64,000 bases of DNA from Chryseobacterium joostei (GCF_003815775.1 NZ_CP033926.1:992001-1056000); one strand, 5' to 3'; shown: positions 20,701 through 29,982, counted from the stretch's first letter. Notes: generated by a model from the letters alone, not told the origin. Translations and numbers: made by a program.

Positions 20701-21548
20701 GGAGACGTTTTAGGAGCTACTTTCGGTCCAACAAACACCACCTTATTTTTGTTTTTTTCTTTATCAAAAACAGTTTTTTCAAAACCTTCAAATTCACAAA
20801 TACTCACCAATCCTTTCTGGGATTTCAGCTTCCTTTGAAAATAAATGATTTCATTTCTTAATTGATGAACCACTTTATCTGTAAGAAAATCGTGCTTGCC
20901 TTTCTGAGCATTAATAATAGTATCAAACTCTTCCATATAAGCTTCTCTTGGATACACTTCTTCTTTGACTCTGAAATACTGTCTATTATCTTTGTCCGAA
21001 AAAGCAGTAGAAAGCCTTTCATAAAAATATTGCCCAATAGTCTGTTCTCTCTCTTTCAACTGAGTATAGCGTCCTTTTACCTCCTGAACATAATCTGTAT
21101 CTTTTTTATCGGAATTAGCTTCACTTCTAGCAGACTTATAACCTCTTTTCTGATTAAGCATATAGAGAATACGTCCTAATTGTTCAGCAGAAATATTTTC
21201 ATTGGGGTTAGCAGAATCACTTCTTAGTTTCCATAAATCAAGCATTGGAAGTTTTAATAATTCTTCTGATGGGAAAATATTGTATTTTTTTAGAATTTTC
21301 TTTAAATCACTTTTCTTTAATTGTTTTCTATCATAACCTTTTCGCTGAATACGGCTTACTGTTCTGCTTTGATTTTTGGTAATTGACAAACCTCTTTGAA
21401 ATTCTTCTTTATCATTTGTTGATAAAGGAATTATTCTAGAACCCATGGCAATAATGCGAATAGGAATATTATTTTCATCAATTTCTATTAAAGCCCAACC
21501 AATGGAGTTGGTGCCTAAGTCTAATCCAAGTATATTTTTAATCATCAT
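17739..21548 (-). CDS. cas9: CRISPR-associated endonuclease Cas9 (type II-C)
   Basis: 1269 aa RNA-guided DNA nuclease. RuvC-I is ILGLDLGTNSIGWALIE with catalytic D10 if the first ATG is used (D9 from the second). The arginine-rich bridge helix RIQRKGYDRKQLKK follows near residue 65. RuvC-II is IRIELARQL (about 551). The HNH domain has a zinc-knuckle-like CIYCGETF and the catalytic YDVDHIVPKALL with H644, then the Asn in HRKCNSTK. RuvC-III is DDHRHHAIDALIIACT (about 829). The rest is the PAM-interacting region. All catalytic residues are intact. It is shorter than many Bacteroidota Cas9 proteins, which often exceed 1350 aa. Confidence 0.97.
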   Translation of the reverse strand: MMIKNILGLDLGTNSIGWALIEIDENNIPIRIIAMGSRIIPLSTNDKEEFQRGLSITKNQSRTVSRIQRKGYDRKQLKKSDLKKILKKYNIFPSEELLKLPMLDLWKLRSDSANPNENISAEQLGRILYMLNQKRGYKSARSEANSDKKDTDYVQEVKGRYTQLKEREQTIGQYFYERLSTAFSDKDNRQYFRVKEEVYPREAYMEEFDTIINAQKGKHDFLTDKVVHQLRNEIIYFQRKLKSQKGLVSICEFEGFEKTVFDKEKNKNKVVFVGPKVAPKTSPLFQLCRIWEVVNTITLKVKNPERSKYKWGEKIPDLKEKEILADYLFKNESLSLSKLLEILELKKEDVYVNKQILKGIKGNETYATLHSILGDNELLNFDVSIITSNHTAIFVDKKTGEILEERAGLELDASLEKEPLYQLWHTIYSLKDLDECKNALIKRFGFDEEIAERLSRIDFNKQAFGNKSNKSMRKILPFLMEGYDYSQSCSLAGYNHSNSLTKDEREQQITLDRLELLPKNSLRQPIVEKILNQMINVVNAILEQYGKPAEIRIELARQLKQSKDERNETDLQNAKNKKLNEEIGKRLTELGLPVTKRYIQKYKFIFPSLSKNLKDAQVNNQCIYCGETFNLTEALSGDAYDVDHIVPKALLFDDSQANKVLVHRKCNSTKTNQTAYDYIATKGDEQVRVYSERVDDWFKRGIISYSKMQRLKVSHKEYLERKKVGKETETDKKLWENFIDRQLRDTQYISRKSREILQKVCNNVTTTEGGVTAKLRNLWGWDDVLMNLQMPKYKELGQTVTKEWTSEHGKRKHQKEEIENWTKRDDHRHHAIDALIIACTKQGFIQRINTLNSSETKDLMVKEVEEAKIEFNEKTTLLEKYLKTQKPFSTQEVMQEADRVLISFKAGKKVATITKFKATGKNKATGVIVPRGALHEQSVYGKIKVIENDKPLKYLFENSDKIVNPGIKNLVETRLSENENNSKKALSTLKKNPIFFNEEKSKILEKASCYNDATVLKYKLQNIKASQADDIVDERVKFLVKERLLQFGNKEKEAFKDTLWFNEEKQIPIITVRLFARPDANNLQAIKKDENGKEIGFVVTGNNHHIAIYEDENNNLVQHSCTFWHAVERKKYNIPAVIGNSSDVWSQLLDKELPMSFLDKLPPDKLNLKFSMQQNEMFILGLSQEEFYEAIKNNDKSLLSKYLYLVWSISENNYWFRHHLETKNSDLKKTDGVKESKRLYNIRSLGSLFSLNPIKVRLNHLGEITKIGE

Positions 21549-21596
21549 TCTAATTTTTGATACTACATAAAAATAGAAATAAAAAAAACATCCTAA

Positions 21597-21612
21597 TTAC
21601 GGATTCCCATAA
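21597..21612. promoter_or_regulatory. Inverted repeat upstream of cas9 and tracrRNA
   Basis: TTACGG-ATTC-CCATAA, a near-palindrome 49 bases upstream of cas9 and about 25 bases upstream of the tracrRNA -7 box. The same motif with perfect arms occurs at 37034. It could be an operator shared by both divergent transcripts; the binding protein is unknown. Confidence 0.35.
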
Positions 21613-21634
21613 TTATAATAAAGATTTTTTCTTC

Positions 21635-21642
21635 TATATTTG
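21635..21642 (+). promoter_or_regulatory. tracrRNA -7 promoter box
   Basis: TATATTTG, an exact TAnnTTTG box about 6 bases before the predicted start of the anti-repeat. No clear -33 TTG is seen at the usual distance. Confidence 0.6.
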
Positions 21643-21647
21643 TCTTA

Positions 21648-21724
21648 ATAATTTTGAAAAGCAATTCACAATAAGGATTATTCCGTTGTGAAAACATTCA
21701 AGGCGGGGCAACTCGCCTTTTTTC
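21648..21724 (+). ncRNA. tracrRNA
   Basis: The anti-repeat (to 21672) includes GAAAAGCAATTCACAA, matching the reverse complement of the repeat start over 11 uninterrupted bases and more upstream with one bulge. The nexus AAGGATTATTCCG resembles the AAGGCUAGUCCG nexus of S. pyogenes tracrRNA. The end is a terminator stem AAGGCG / CGCCTT followed by T6. Encoded divergently from cas9 in the 214-base gap before tex. Ends are predicted from the -7 box and terminator, so the 5' end is uncertain by several bases. Confidence 0.88.
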
Positions 21725-21762
21725 ATTTCAAAACCCTATTTTAGCTATCCGAAAACAGAACA

Positions 21763-23886
21763 ATGACGACCGTAGAATTCATACAGATACAGCTCAATAT
21801 TTCAGAAAAGAGCATCAACAATACCTTACAATTATTAGCAGAAGACTGCACCATTCCTTTTATTTCCCGCTACCGAAAAGATAAGACCGGAAATCTGGAT
21901 GAAACACAGATTGAGCAGATTTCAAAGATTAGTAAGCAGTTTGAAGAAATTGTTAAAAGAAAAGAATCTATTTTAAAATCTATAGAGGAACAGAATGCTT
22001 TAACCCCTGAACTCAGACAGAGAATTGAAGAAAGCTTTGATATACAGGAATTGGAAGACTTATATCTTCCTTTTAAAAAACGAAGAAAAACCAAAGCTGA
22101 TACTGCCAAGGAAAAAGGACTAGAGCCTTTAGCCAAGATCATTATGAGCCAAAAGAATAATGACATTCAATTTTTGGCTTCAAAATATTTAAACAACGAC
22201 GTTTCTACTGAAGAAGAAGCTCTTCAGGGCGCCAGAGATATCATGGCAGAGTGGATCAACGAGAATATGTATGTTCGTAAGAATCTTCGCCGATTATATC
22301 AACGTAAGGCTATCATCACTTCCAAGGTGGTAAAGGCTAAAAAAGAGGAAGAAGATGCCCAGAAGTTCTCCCAATATTTTGAATGGGAAGAAAGCCTTTC
22401 CAGAACTCCATCCCATAGACTTTTAGCCATGCTAAGAGCAGAAACGGAGGGTTTTGTAAAAGTGAATATCGGTATTGATAAGGAAGAAGCTATTGACTTT
22501 ATTGAAAAGGCCATTATCAAATCTAATAATGAGAGTTCGGAACAGATTGCCCTGGCCATAAAAGACAGCTACAAAAGACTTCTGGAGCCTGCCATTTCTA
22601 ATGAAACACTACAGGAAGCCAAAGAAAAGGCTGATAAAAAAGCCATTGAAATCTTTTCTGAAAATCTAGGCCAGTTACTTCTAGCTCCACCATTGGGAGA
22701 AAAAAGGATTCTGGCTATAGATCCGGGTTATAGAAGTGGCTGCAAGGTAGTTTGTCTTGATGAAAAGGGAGATCTTCTTCATAATGAAACCCTCTACCCT
22801 CACGCTCCACAAAATGAAACAGGAATGGCCATGAAAAAGATCCGTTCTATGGTGAATGCTTATAATATTGAAGCCATCTCCATCGGAAACGGAACAGCAA
22901 GCCGAGAAACAGAATTTTTCATAAAGAAAATTGCTTTCGATAAGCCATTACAGGTTTTTGTGGTTTCTGAGGCAGGTGCATCCGTTTATTCAGCAAGTAA
23001 AATTGCCAGAGATGAATTCCCAACTTATGATGTGACTGTGCGAGGCGCAGTGTCTATCGGAAGAAGACTTTCTGACCCTTTGGCAGAGTTGGTGAAAATT
23101 GATCCAAAATCCATTGGTGTTGGGCAGTATCAACACGATGTGGATCAAACCCAATTAAAGAATGAATTGGATTCTACTGTAATGAGATGTGTAAACTCTG
23201 TGGGAATCAACATCAATACGGCTAGTAAGTCCTTATTAAGCTATGTTTCAGGGATCGGAGAAAAAATGGCAGAAAACATTGTTAATTACAGAGCTGAAAA
23301 CGGAGCTTTTGAAGATAGAAAACAGCTTAAAAAAGTTCCGAGACTTGGAGAAAAAGCATTCCAGCAGGCAGCAGCTTTTGTAAGAATCTCCAATTCTAAA
23401 AATCCATTGGATAATTCCGCAGTACATCCTGAAGCCTACGGAATCGTTGAAAAAATGGCTAAGGATCTCGGAATAAAAACTCATGACCTCATCGCCAATA
23501 AGGAAAAAATAGCCTTGGTAAAGCCTGAAAGCTATATTACGGAAGAAATTGGAATTCTGGGGATCAAGGATATTCTAAAGGAGCTGGAAAAGCCGGGATT
23601 AGATCCAAGGAAAGCAGCAAAGGTATTTGAATTTGATCCTCATGTAAAAAGCATTAAAGATTTAAAGGCAGGTATGATTCTACCGGGAATTGTTAACAAT
23701 ATCACTGCTTTTGGATGCTTTGTGGATCTTGGAATTAAGGAAAGTGGACTGGTTCACATTTCACAATTGAAAGAAGGCTTTGTATCTGATGTTAACGAAG
23801 TAGTAAAGCTTCATCAGCATGTCAGAGTTAAAGTAACGGAAGTGGATGAAGCAAGAAAAAGAGTTCAGCTGAGCATGATTTTGTAA
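21763..23886 (+). CDS. tex: Tex family S1 RNA-binding transcription accessory protein
   Basis: 707 aa, typical Tex length. N-terminal helical Tex region, YqgF/RNase-H-like domain with AIDPGYRSGCKVV (about residue 321), helix-hairpin-helix region with NINTASKSLLSYVSGIGEKMAENIV, and a C-terminal S1 domain (GMILPGIVNNITAFGCFVDLGIKESGLVHISQL). It is a nucleic-acid-binding protein that interacts with RNA polymerase and affects transcription. It starts only 38 bases after the tracrRNA terminator. The start at 21763 gives MTTVEFIQ, a normal Tex beginning. Confidence 0.95.
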   Translation: MTTVEFIQIQLNISEKSINNTLQLLAEDCTIPFISRYRKDKTGNLDETQIEQISKISKQFEEIVKRKESILKSIEEQNALTPELRQRIEESFDIQELEDLYLPFKKRRKTKADTAKEKGLEPLAKIIMSQKNNDIQFLASKYLNNDVSTEEEALQGARDIMAEWINENMYVRKNLRRLYQRKAIITSKVVKAKKEEEDAQKFSQYFEWEESLSRTPSHRLLAMLRAETEGFVKVNIGIDKEEAIDFIEKAIIKSNNESSEQIALAIKDSYKRLLEPAISNETLQEAKEKADKKAIEIFSENLGQLLLAPPLGEKRILAIDPGYRSGCKVVCLDEKGDLLHNETLYPHAPQNETGMAMKKIRSMVNAYNIEAISIGNGTASRETEFFIKKIAFDKPLQVFVVSEAGASVYSASKIARDEFPTYDVTVRGAVSIGRRLSDPLAELVKIDPKSIGVGQYQHDVDQTQLKNELDSTVMRCVNSVGININTASKSLLSYVSGIGEKMAENIVNYRAENGAFEDRKQLKKVPRLGEKAFQQAAAFVRISNSKNPLDNSAVHPEAYGIVEKMAKDLGIKTHDLIANKEKIALVKPESYITEEIGILGIKDILKELEKPGLDPRKAAKVFEFDPHVKSIKDLKAGMILPGIVNNITAFGCFVDLGIKESGLVHISQLKEGFVSDVNEVVKLHQHVRVKVTEVDEARKRVQLSMIL

Positions 23887-23926
23887 CTTCTTAATTTGAA
23901 AATTAACCCCATTAAACATAAAATAG

Positions 23927-24568
<642 letters not shown>

Positions 24569-24600
24569 TTAAAATCGAAAAGAGTTCTCGAATAAAAAAC

Positions 24601-24632
24601 AAGGCTGTCTCCATGGAGACAGCCTTTATATT
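24601..24632. terminator. Bidirectional terminator between HAD and M28 genes
   Basis: A perfect 26-base palindrome with arms AAGGCTGTCTCC / GGAGACAGCCTT, A/T rich on both sides, between two converging genes. Confidence 0.88.
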
Positions 24633-24652
24633 TGTAAGTATTTTTACCGTTC

Positions 24653-26224
24653 TTATTTATAGTCCTTAGAACTTCTTCTAGGCTCTTTTACTTCCGGCCA
24701 TTGTACCGTACCACCTTTTTCGTCCTTAGGCATCACTCTTTTTTCTCTGTTGGTGAATTCCGGATCCTCAGAGGCCATATATGCTAATGCAGCCGTTAGG
24801 ATAACATTGCTTTTCACCTCATCAAATACAATCTTGTCATAGGTATCCTTTGTGGTGTGCCAGGTATATCCAAAATATCCCCAGTTCAAGGAACTTAGAG
24901 AAAATCCAGGTACACCTGCCGCTACAAATGAAGCATGGTCAGAACCCCCACCTCCAGGCATTCCCGGGAAATCAGTTTTTATATGACTTCTCACTGCCTT
25001 TGGAACGCCGTCAAGCCATTTTCCGATATAATCATAAGCCTTTACAAATCCCTGACCACTGATATTGATCACACGTCCGGTTCCGTTATCCTGATTGAAA
25101 GCTGCCTGCACTCCTTTTATAATCTGTGGGTTGTCTGCTACAAAACCTCTGGATCCATTTAATCCCTGTTCTTCACTTCCCCAAAGCCCTATAACGATTG
25201 TTCTTTTATTATTTGGATAATATTTTTTCAGAATTCTCATGGTTTCAAGCATGGTAAGCGTTCCTGTTCCGTTATCAGTCGCTCCCTGAGCACCATCCCA
25301 AGAATCAAGGTGAGCAGAAAGGATTACATATTCTTCAGGTTTTTCCTTACCTTTAATGATTCCGATGGTATTAAAGCTTTTTGCGTCAGGAAGTATTTTA
25401 GACTGTGCATCAATCTTAATTTTAGGTTGAGCTCCTTTTTCAGCCATTCTGTAAAGCATTCCATAGTCTTCCACATCAATATCGATCATTGGGATTTTAG
25501 AGGTCTTTGCTCCAAAGATTCTGTTAGCGCCCATAATTCCTGTCCAGTTTGAAATAGCAATTCCTGCTGCTCCCGCCTTTTCCAAAGCTTCCGGAAGTGT
25601 ATTATTATCATATCCGATATTTTTCACATACGCTGTAAAATCCTTGGCAGCCTGATCTTTTTCTGCTTTAAGTTTTTCATAAAGCTCCGGGGTTGCAAAT
25701 TCCTTGATCTGTTCATCAGAACGTCCTATCTTCTGATACTGAGCCATCAGTACTATTTTTCCCTTTACAGAGGGAAGCCATTTATCAAATTCTGCCTTGG
25801 AAGAAACTTTTGGCAAAACAACGACCTCCGCCTCTACAGCTTTTTTAGTTGCAGGACTCCACGCCAATTGCGTTGCTGACAATGACTTTACACGTGGAGA
25901 TATCATATCAACATGCGTAGTTCCTCTTTGCCACCCTTTCCATGTTCCAAACTGCTGAAGATTCGCTTCAATTCCCCAAGAACGAAGCTTTTCTGCACTC
26001 CATTCGTTAGCGGCAAGCATTTCCGGAGTTCCTACAAGACGTGGTCCTATACCATCCAGAAGCTCATAAGCCATACCCTCCAGCTGAGAATTATTATTTA
26101 CTTCATCTACAAAACTTTTTACGATAGGATTAAGGTTTTCTTTTGGATCTACCTTTACCTGAGCCCATGAAAATTGGGCAGCCAACACTACAGCTGGTAC
26201 TGCAAAAAATCTATTTATCCTCAT
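24653..26224 (-). CDS. M28 family zinc metallopeptidase (secreted aminopeptidase)
   Basis: 523 aa from the ATG at 26224, where MRINRFFAVPAVVLAAQFSWAQ forms a clean signal peptide; an upstream extension to 26347 lacks that and was rejected. A PA insert domain lies near residues 150-280. The M28 peptidase domain shows ILSAHLDSWDGAQGATDNGTG (first zinc His and bridging Asp), GLWGSEEQGLNGS (catalytic Glu pair), NQDNGTG, and a final HTTKDTYDK with the last zinc His. This matches carboxypeptidase Q / aminopeptidase Y-type enzymes. Likely periplasmic peptide degradation. Confidence 0.92.
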   Translation of the reverse strand: MRINRFFAVPAVVLAAQFSWAQVKVDPKENLNPIVKSFVDEVNNNSQLEGMAYELLDGIGPRLVGTPEMLAANEWSAEKLRSWGIEANLQQFGTWKGWQRGTTHVDMISPRVKSLSATQLAWSPATKKAVEAEVVVLPKVSSKAEFDKWLPSVKGKIVLMAQYQKIGRSDEQIKEFATPELYEKLKAEKDQAAKDFTAYVKNIGYDNNTLPEALEKAGAAGIAISNWTGIMGANRIFGAKTSKIPMIDIDVEDYGMLYRMAEKGAQPKIKIDAQSKILPDAKSFNTIGIIKGKEKPEEYVILSAHLDSWDGAQGATDNGTGTLTMLETMRILKKYYPNNKRTIVIGLWGSEEQGLNGSRGFVADNPQIIKGVQAAFNQDNGTGRVINISGQGFVKAYDYIGKWLDGVPKAVRSHIKTDFPGMPGGGGSDHASFVAAGVPGFSLSSLNWGYFGYTWHTTKDTYDKIVFDEVKSNVILTAALAYMASEDPEFTNREKRVMPKDEKGGTVQWPEVKEPRRSSKDYK

Positions 26225-26400
26225 AATATTTATTGATTGGTTTAAAGATAAAAGAAATTGTGGAGATGGTAAAGGAATAGGGCTAAAATTTGCTTTATCT
26301 GCAAGAGATTTCGCCTTTAGCATGAATGCCGAAGAACATAAATACAAATATCTCTTTAAAATTTACAGATGAGAAGATATACTTTATTTTAAAAAAGAAT

Positions 26401-27582
26401 TTAAGGATATATCATTCTATCTGAGCCGGTTCCGTACTCCTCATTCACAAACGCCTGTTCCTGCTCAGAAAGCAAAATGGTATTGTTTTTATTTTCCTTT
26501 ACCTGAACATTATCCCAGATATTTTTGCTAAAATCTACTTTTGGATTAAGCCCGTCTGCATCAGATTTTTTAAAGGTATTATAAATAAGCTCCCTGCTGG
26601 TTCTCTTCTCATGCCTTACTCCTTTGTAGTAAGCAATATATTTATTCCCTTCAAGACGCGTTAATGCAGGCACATAGACTCCATTCTTCTTATAGAAATC
26701 AAAAATAAGCACTGCATTTCCCAGCTGATAATCATATTCTTCTCCGGTTGCGGTTTTTCTCTTAACCATTGGGACGTTTTCCTGCAAGTATTGTATTTCA
26801 AAATAGGTAATCACCTTATCTGCTTTATTAAACTTAAACTCCCCTTTCACATCAATCCCTTCCAATGATTTAATCTTAAAAGTAATTAATTGCTCATCAC
26901 CCTCTTCAAAGACCATCCATCCTGAATATTTTGTTCCTTTATTTTTAAGATGAAATAAAACACGGTTCAGTTCAAAATTGAAGAAATAATTCCCCATGTA
27001 TTCATGTGAAAAATCATTGGTCCCAGGAATAAAAATATCGTCTGACTTTATATTTTTTAAATATTTTACATTATTCAGCTGCATTTGCAGGATTCTGTCA
27101 TAATCCTTTTGATATCCGTCCTTATAGTTGTAATAATTACTTTTACTCCATAATTTAGCCTCTGCAATGGTCAGAAAATAAAGTTTATTGTTATCACTTT
27201 TTTTCTCTTTATATACCACATCATAAACGGATGGTTCTTTATAATATCTTTTCTTGTAGTTCTTATTTACATCTTCAAAGATTTCCCTGATATCTACACT
27301 TGCCATTTTTACTGCATCAATATTTTTATAAGCTCTTTTCAGCTTTATTGAGGAATTAAATTGAGGAAATATTGCATTTTGAAACCCAGAGGCTGAAATT
27401 TCAAAATTAACAGCTCCTTGGCCTATAGGAGCATAGCCATCTTCGTTAGTATAAACAATTTGCTCTTGTGAAATAATTCTTGCATTGGGAACCGGGATTC
27501 CTGTTTCCGAATCCACTACCCTAATCTTTTGAGCAGAAAAAATTCCAAAACACAGGACCAAAAAGAAATAATAATGTTTCAT
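26401..27582 (-). CDS. Secreted protein with carboxypeptidase-like regulatory domain
   Basis: 393 aa. Signal peptide MKHYYFFLVLCFGIFSAQ, then a carboxypeptidase-regulatory-like (transthyretin-like) beta domain, IRVVDSETGIPVPNARI ... YTNEDGYAPI (residues 20-70). The remainder has no recognised motif but resembles the long beta-rich C-terminal regions found in many Bacteroidota periplasmic or outer-membrane proteins. It does not have a TonB-plug or barrel, so it is not a SusC protein. Monocistronic, upstream of the M28 gene with a 177-base gap. Confidence 0.75.
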   Translation of the reverse strand: MKHYYFFLVLCFGIFSAQKIRVVDSETGIPVPNARIISQEQIVYTNEDGYAPIGQGAVNFEISASGFQNAIFPQFNSSIKLKRAYKNIDAVKMASVDIREIFEDVNKNYKKRYYKEPSVYDVVYKEKKSDNNKLYFLTIAEAKLWSKSNYYNYKDGYQKDYDRILQMQLNNVKYLKNIKSDDIFIPGTNDFSHEYMGNYFFNFELNRVLFHLKNKGTKYSGWMVFEEGDEQLITFKIKSLEGIDVKGEFKFNKADKVITYFEIQYLQENVPMVKRKTATGEEYDYQLGNAVLIFDFYKKNGVYVPALTRLEGNKYIAYYKGVRHEKRTSRELIYNTFKKSDADGLNPKVDFSKNIWDNVQVKENKNNTILLSEQEQAFVNEEYGTGSDRMIYP

Positions 27583-27774
27583 AACAACCTATACCATTGA
27601 TGTCCCTAAAATACAAATTATCTACAACGTATTCACTGTACGGTGTAAAAATTAATATACAACAAACTGAAAGATGAATAAAGGAAATGAAAGTGAGCTG
27701 GTTAGAATATACAAATGGAAAATCACTTTACGTACAATGTATATCTGCCTGAGATGAAATCAGGACATAAAAAA

Positions 27775-27794
27775 ACCGGCTACAAAAGCCGGCT
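27775..27794 (-). terminator. Hc1 gene terminator
   Basis: AGCCGGC / GCCGGT stem with a 6-base loop followed by T6 on the minus strand, 9 bases past the stop. Confidence 0.85.
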
Positions 27795-27803
27795 AAAGGA
27801 GAA

Positions 27804-27980
27804 TTACTTCTTAGCTTCTTCTACAGAAACTTTTCTGAAATCCTTGAACAATTTGCTTAGTTCTAAAGCTGATTTACGAGCTCTTGTTCCAGCTGCCTTG
27901 TTTCCTTTTTCCGCTTGTTGGTTTGCCTCAGTTGTGAACGCTTCAAATTCCGCGTTGATTTTTTCAATTAGTTCTTTCAT
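27804..27980 (-). CDS. Histone H1-like DNA-binding protein (Hc1 family)
   Basis: 58 aa, below the usual ORF length cut-off. It begins MKELIEKINAEFEAF and continues through NKAAGTRARKSALELSKLFKDFRKVSV, a lysine/arginine-rich helical sequence that closely follows the small flavobacterial Hc1 histone-like proteins. These coat and compact DNA in the nucleoid. It is a single gene with its own strong terminator. The plus-strand frame covering the same bases is an antisense artefact. Confidence 0.88.
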   Translation of the reverse strand: MKELIEKINAEFEAFTTEANQQAEKGNKAAGTRARKSALELSKLFKDFRKVSVEEAKK

Positions 27981-28464
27981 TTATTTAAAAATTTAGGCTG
28001 CAAATATAGGTTTTATGGTGATTCGAGCCTAACTACAGTGAAAAAAATTTAGAGCAAAAAGCTATTTTTTCAACATATTTCTATGTGAACGTAGATTTTT
28101 CTCTAGTTAACACCCTCAAAATCTTTAAAAAAGCCTATTTCATCACCTGAGAGCAGGTTCTCAAGAGATTGGGAATGTTTCAAAAAGCACTTCTTTTTCG
28201 CTATCAAAAACAAACTAAAAAGGCAGACAGTAATTTCTCTACTCATAAGTCCGTTTAAACTTAGTCACAAAAGCTTTCTATACACTTAAGCTATTTAAGT
28301 GATATAATTAGTGTGTAAGAAGTAAAGTTTTGTTGAAAATCAAGGATTTTCATCTTATGTGAACTTAATGATACAGTATCTCTTACACTTTCTAAAGTGT
28401 ACTCAAGTGTTAAAAAAATAAAATCTTTTGTGACTTTTGTGGTTAAGTCTAAACAACTTTAGTA
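27981..28464. other. Intergenic region with inverted repeats and REP-like tail
   Basis: 484 bases without a gene. CACTTAA-GCTAT-TTAAGTG at about 28284-28302 is an inverted repeat. Near 28425-28445 is the phrase TTTGTGACTTTTGTGGTTAAG, a style often seen in repeated intergenic elements of flavobacteria. The left end holds the Hc1 promoter. No ORF or RNA gene was recognised. Confidence 0.35.
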
Positions 28465-29880
28465 TTAAATAAGAAGATCGTGTGCTTTTTTGCCTATTTT
28501 TTCCAGTAAAATAATACTTTCTGGCGTAATTCTTTCTGCAAAAACAATCCGAAAATGATGGCTATATTGATCTGTAAGTGAGAATGTATCTCCGGGAGTA
28601 AACAGAACCTTATGATCATCGCAGTATTGATAGAATTTCTGCATATTCATATTTTTCGGCATTTGTCCCCAAATACTGTATCCTCCCTGCGGCTGAAGAA
28701 AGTATGAGTCCTGAGGAAAGTATTCCCTTAAAACATCCAATAGCTGAACTGCCTGCTGATGTAACTTTTTCCTGAATGAACGTAAGTGTCTTTCATACCT
28801 TTTTTCCTGCAAAAGCCTAAGAACAAGCTCCTGATAAATTGGAGAAACCGTTCTTCCTAATACAAACTTTGTCCTCTCTGCTCTTGAATAATGATGACCT
28901 GCATACAGCCAACCCAAACGAATCCCAGGTGCCAATGTCTTTGAAAATGAAGAATAAATCATTACCAATCCTTTTTTATCAAAGCTTTTAATACTGGATG
29001 GTCTCTCTTCTCCAAAATAAAGATCAGAATAGATATCATTCTCAATAATGCATACCTGATGGGCTTCTGCTATTCTTAACAATTCCTTTTGGGTTTCGTC
29101 ACTCATCATTATTCCTGTAGGATTATGAAAATTGGGAGTTACCACTAGGGCACGCACATTATTTTCCGCACAAGCCTTTTGAAAATATTTCAAATCAAAG
29201 CCATTATGATCATTAGCTGGAACTTCAATTACCTTTAGTCCCAGATTCGTAATTACCTCCAATACAGAAAACACACACGGGCTATCCACAGCCACAACAT
29301 CTCCAGCCTTCGTTGCAGAGCTTAATGCAATTGTTAATGCCTGCAAGGCGCCATCCGTAATAATCAGTTCTTCGGGGTTTAATGTACAGCCATATATTCC
29401 CATTCTCTGAGCAATCTGTTTCCTCAATGGTTCAAGCCCGTTGGAGGGATAATACCTCAGCAATGATGCTCCTTTTTCACGAATAACCTCTTGCATTGTC
29501 CTGAGGATCAGTTTTTGTGGAATCAGGAGATCTCCCGGCACCGCATTATTAAAGGAAGTCGCTTCGGAAGTTTGCTTGGATGTCAGCATCATGTTCTTCA
29601 TGAATACCTCATCCCTTACTACCGGAGAAAGCTTTGTCTTTATTTCCGAAATACAGCCTTCTTTCATCTCTGCAACAAAATATCCTGAGCGTGGATGACT
29701 CTCAATTAAACCTTTAATCATAAGAGATTCAAAACCGCTTTGTACGGAACTTGTACTTAGATTGTACCTTTCCTTTATTTCGCGGACGGAAGGCAAGCGA
29801 TCCTTAGCCCTCAAAGCCCCTTTGCGGATTTGCTCCTCAATCCCCTTTGTAAAAACTTCATATTTATAAGACTTCATCAT
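28465..29880 (-). CDS. MocR/PdxR-type regulator (GntR HTH plus aminotransferase domain)
   Basis: 471 aa. The N-terminal winged HTH (residues 8-75) contains LRAKDRLPSVREIKERYNLSTSSVQSGFESL. The rest is a fold-type I aminotransferase domain with VVTPNFHNPTG and the PLP lysine in IYSSFSKTLAPGIRLGW. Such proteins bind PLP or an amino-acid adduct and regulate a neighbouring gene. It is divergent from a GNAT acetyltransferase gene across a 113-base gap carrying three CTGTAC/T repeats, its probable binding sites. No pdxST genes are nearby, so a vitamin B6 role is not supported by context. Confidence 0.93.
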   Translation of the reverse strand: MMKSYKYEVFTKGIEEQIRKGALRAKDRLPSVREIKERYNLSTSSVQSGFESLMIKGLIESHPRSGYFVAEMKEGCISEIKTKLSPVVRDEVFMKNMMLTSKQTSEATSFNNAVPGDLLIPQKLILRTMQEVIREKGASLLRYYPSNGLEPLRKQIAQRMGIYGCTLNPEELIITDGALQALTIALSSATKAGDVVAVDSPCVFSVLEVITNLGLKVIEVPANDHNGFDLKYFQKACAENNVRALVVTPNFHNPTGIMMSDETQKELLRIAEAHQVCIIENDIYSDLYFGEERPSSIKSFDKKGLVMIYSSFSKTLAPGIRLGWLYAGHHYSRAERTKFVLGRTVSPIYQELVLRLLQEKRYERHLRSFRKKLHQQAVQLLDVLREYFPQDSYFLQPQGGYSIWGQMPKNMNMQKFYQYCDDHKVLFTPGDTFSLTDQYSHHFRIVFAERITPESIILLEKIGKKAHDLLI

Positions 29881-29891
29881 GCTATCTCAAT

Positions 29892-29951
29892 CTGTACTGA
29901 ACAAATTTACAAAATACCCATCTGTATCGGTTATATTTTAACAAACTGTAC
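29892..29951. promoter_or_regulatory. Three CTGTAY direct repeats in the MocR/GNAT gap
   Basis: CTGTAC at 29892, CTGTAT at 29922 and CTGTAC at 29946, all in one orientation, 30 and 24 bases apart. Direct repeats at roughly whole helical-turn spacing are usual for MocR regulators. They lie upstream of both divergent genes. Confidence 0.5.
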
Positions 29952-29974
29952 CTATTCTGAATAGATTAATCTTA

Positions 29975-29982
29975 TAATTTTG
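29975..29982 (+). promoter_or_regulatory. -7 box of the GNAT gene
   Basis: TAATTTTG, an exact TAnnTTTG, 11 bases before the ATG, so the transcript would be nearly leaderless. Confidence 0.5.

Noticed and set aside
26225..26347. N-terminal extension of the M28 peptidase
   Set aside because: The internal ATG gives a clean signal peptide; the extension would place it 41 residues inside the protein.
27715..27996. 93-codon plus-strand ORF
   Set aside because: It covers the Hc1 gene in antisense; the minus-strand gene has a recognised family and terminator.
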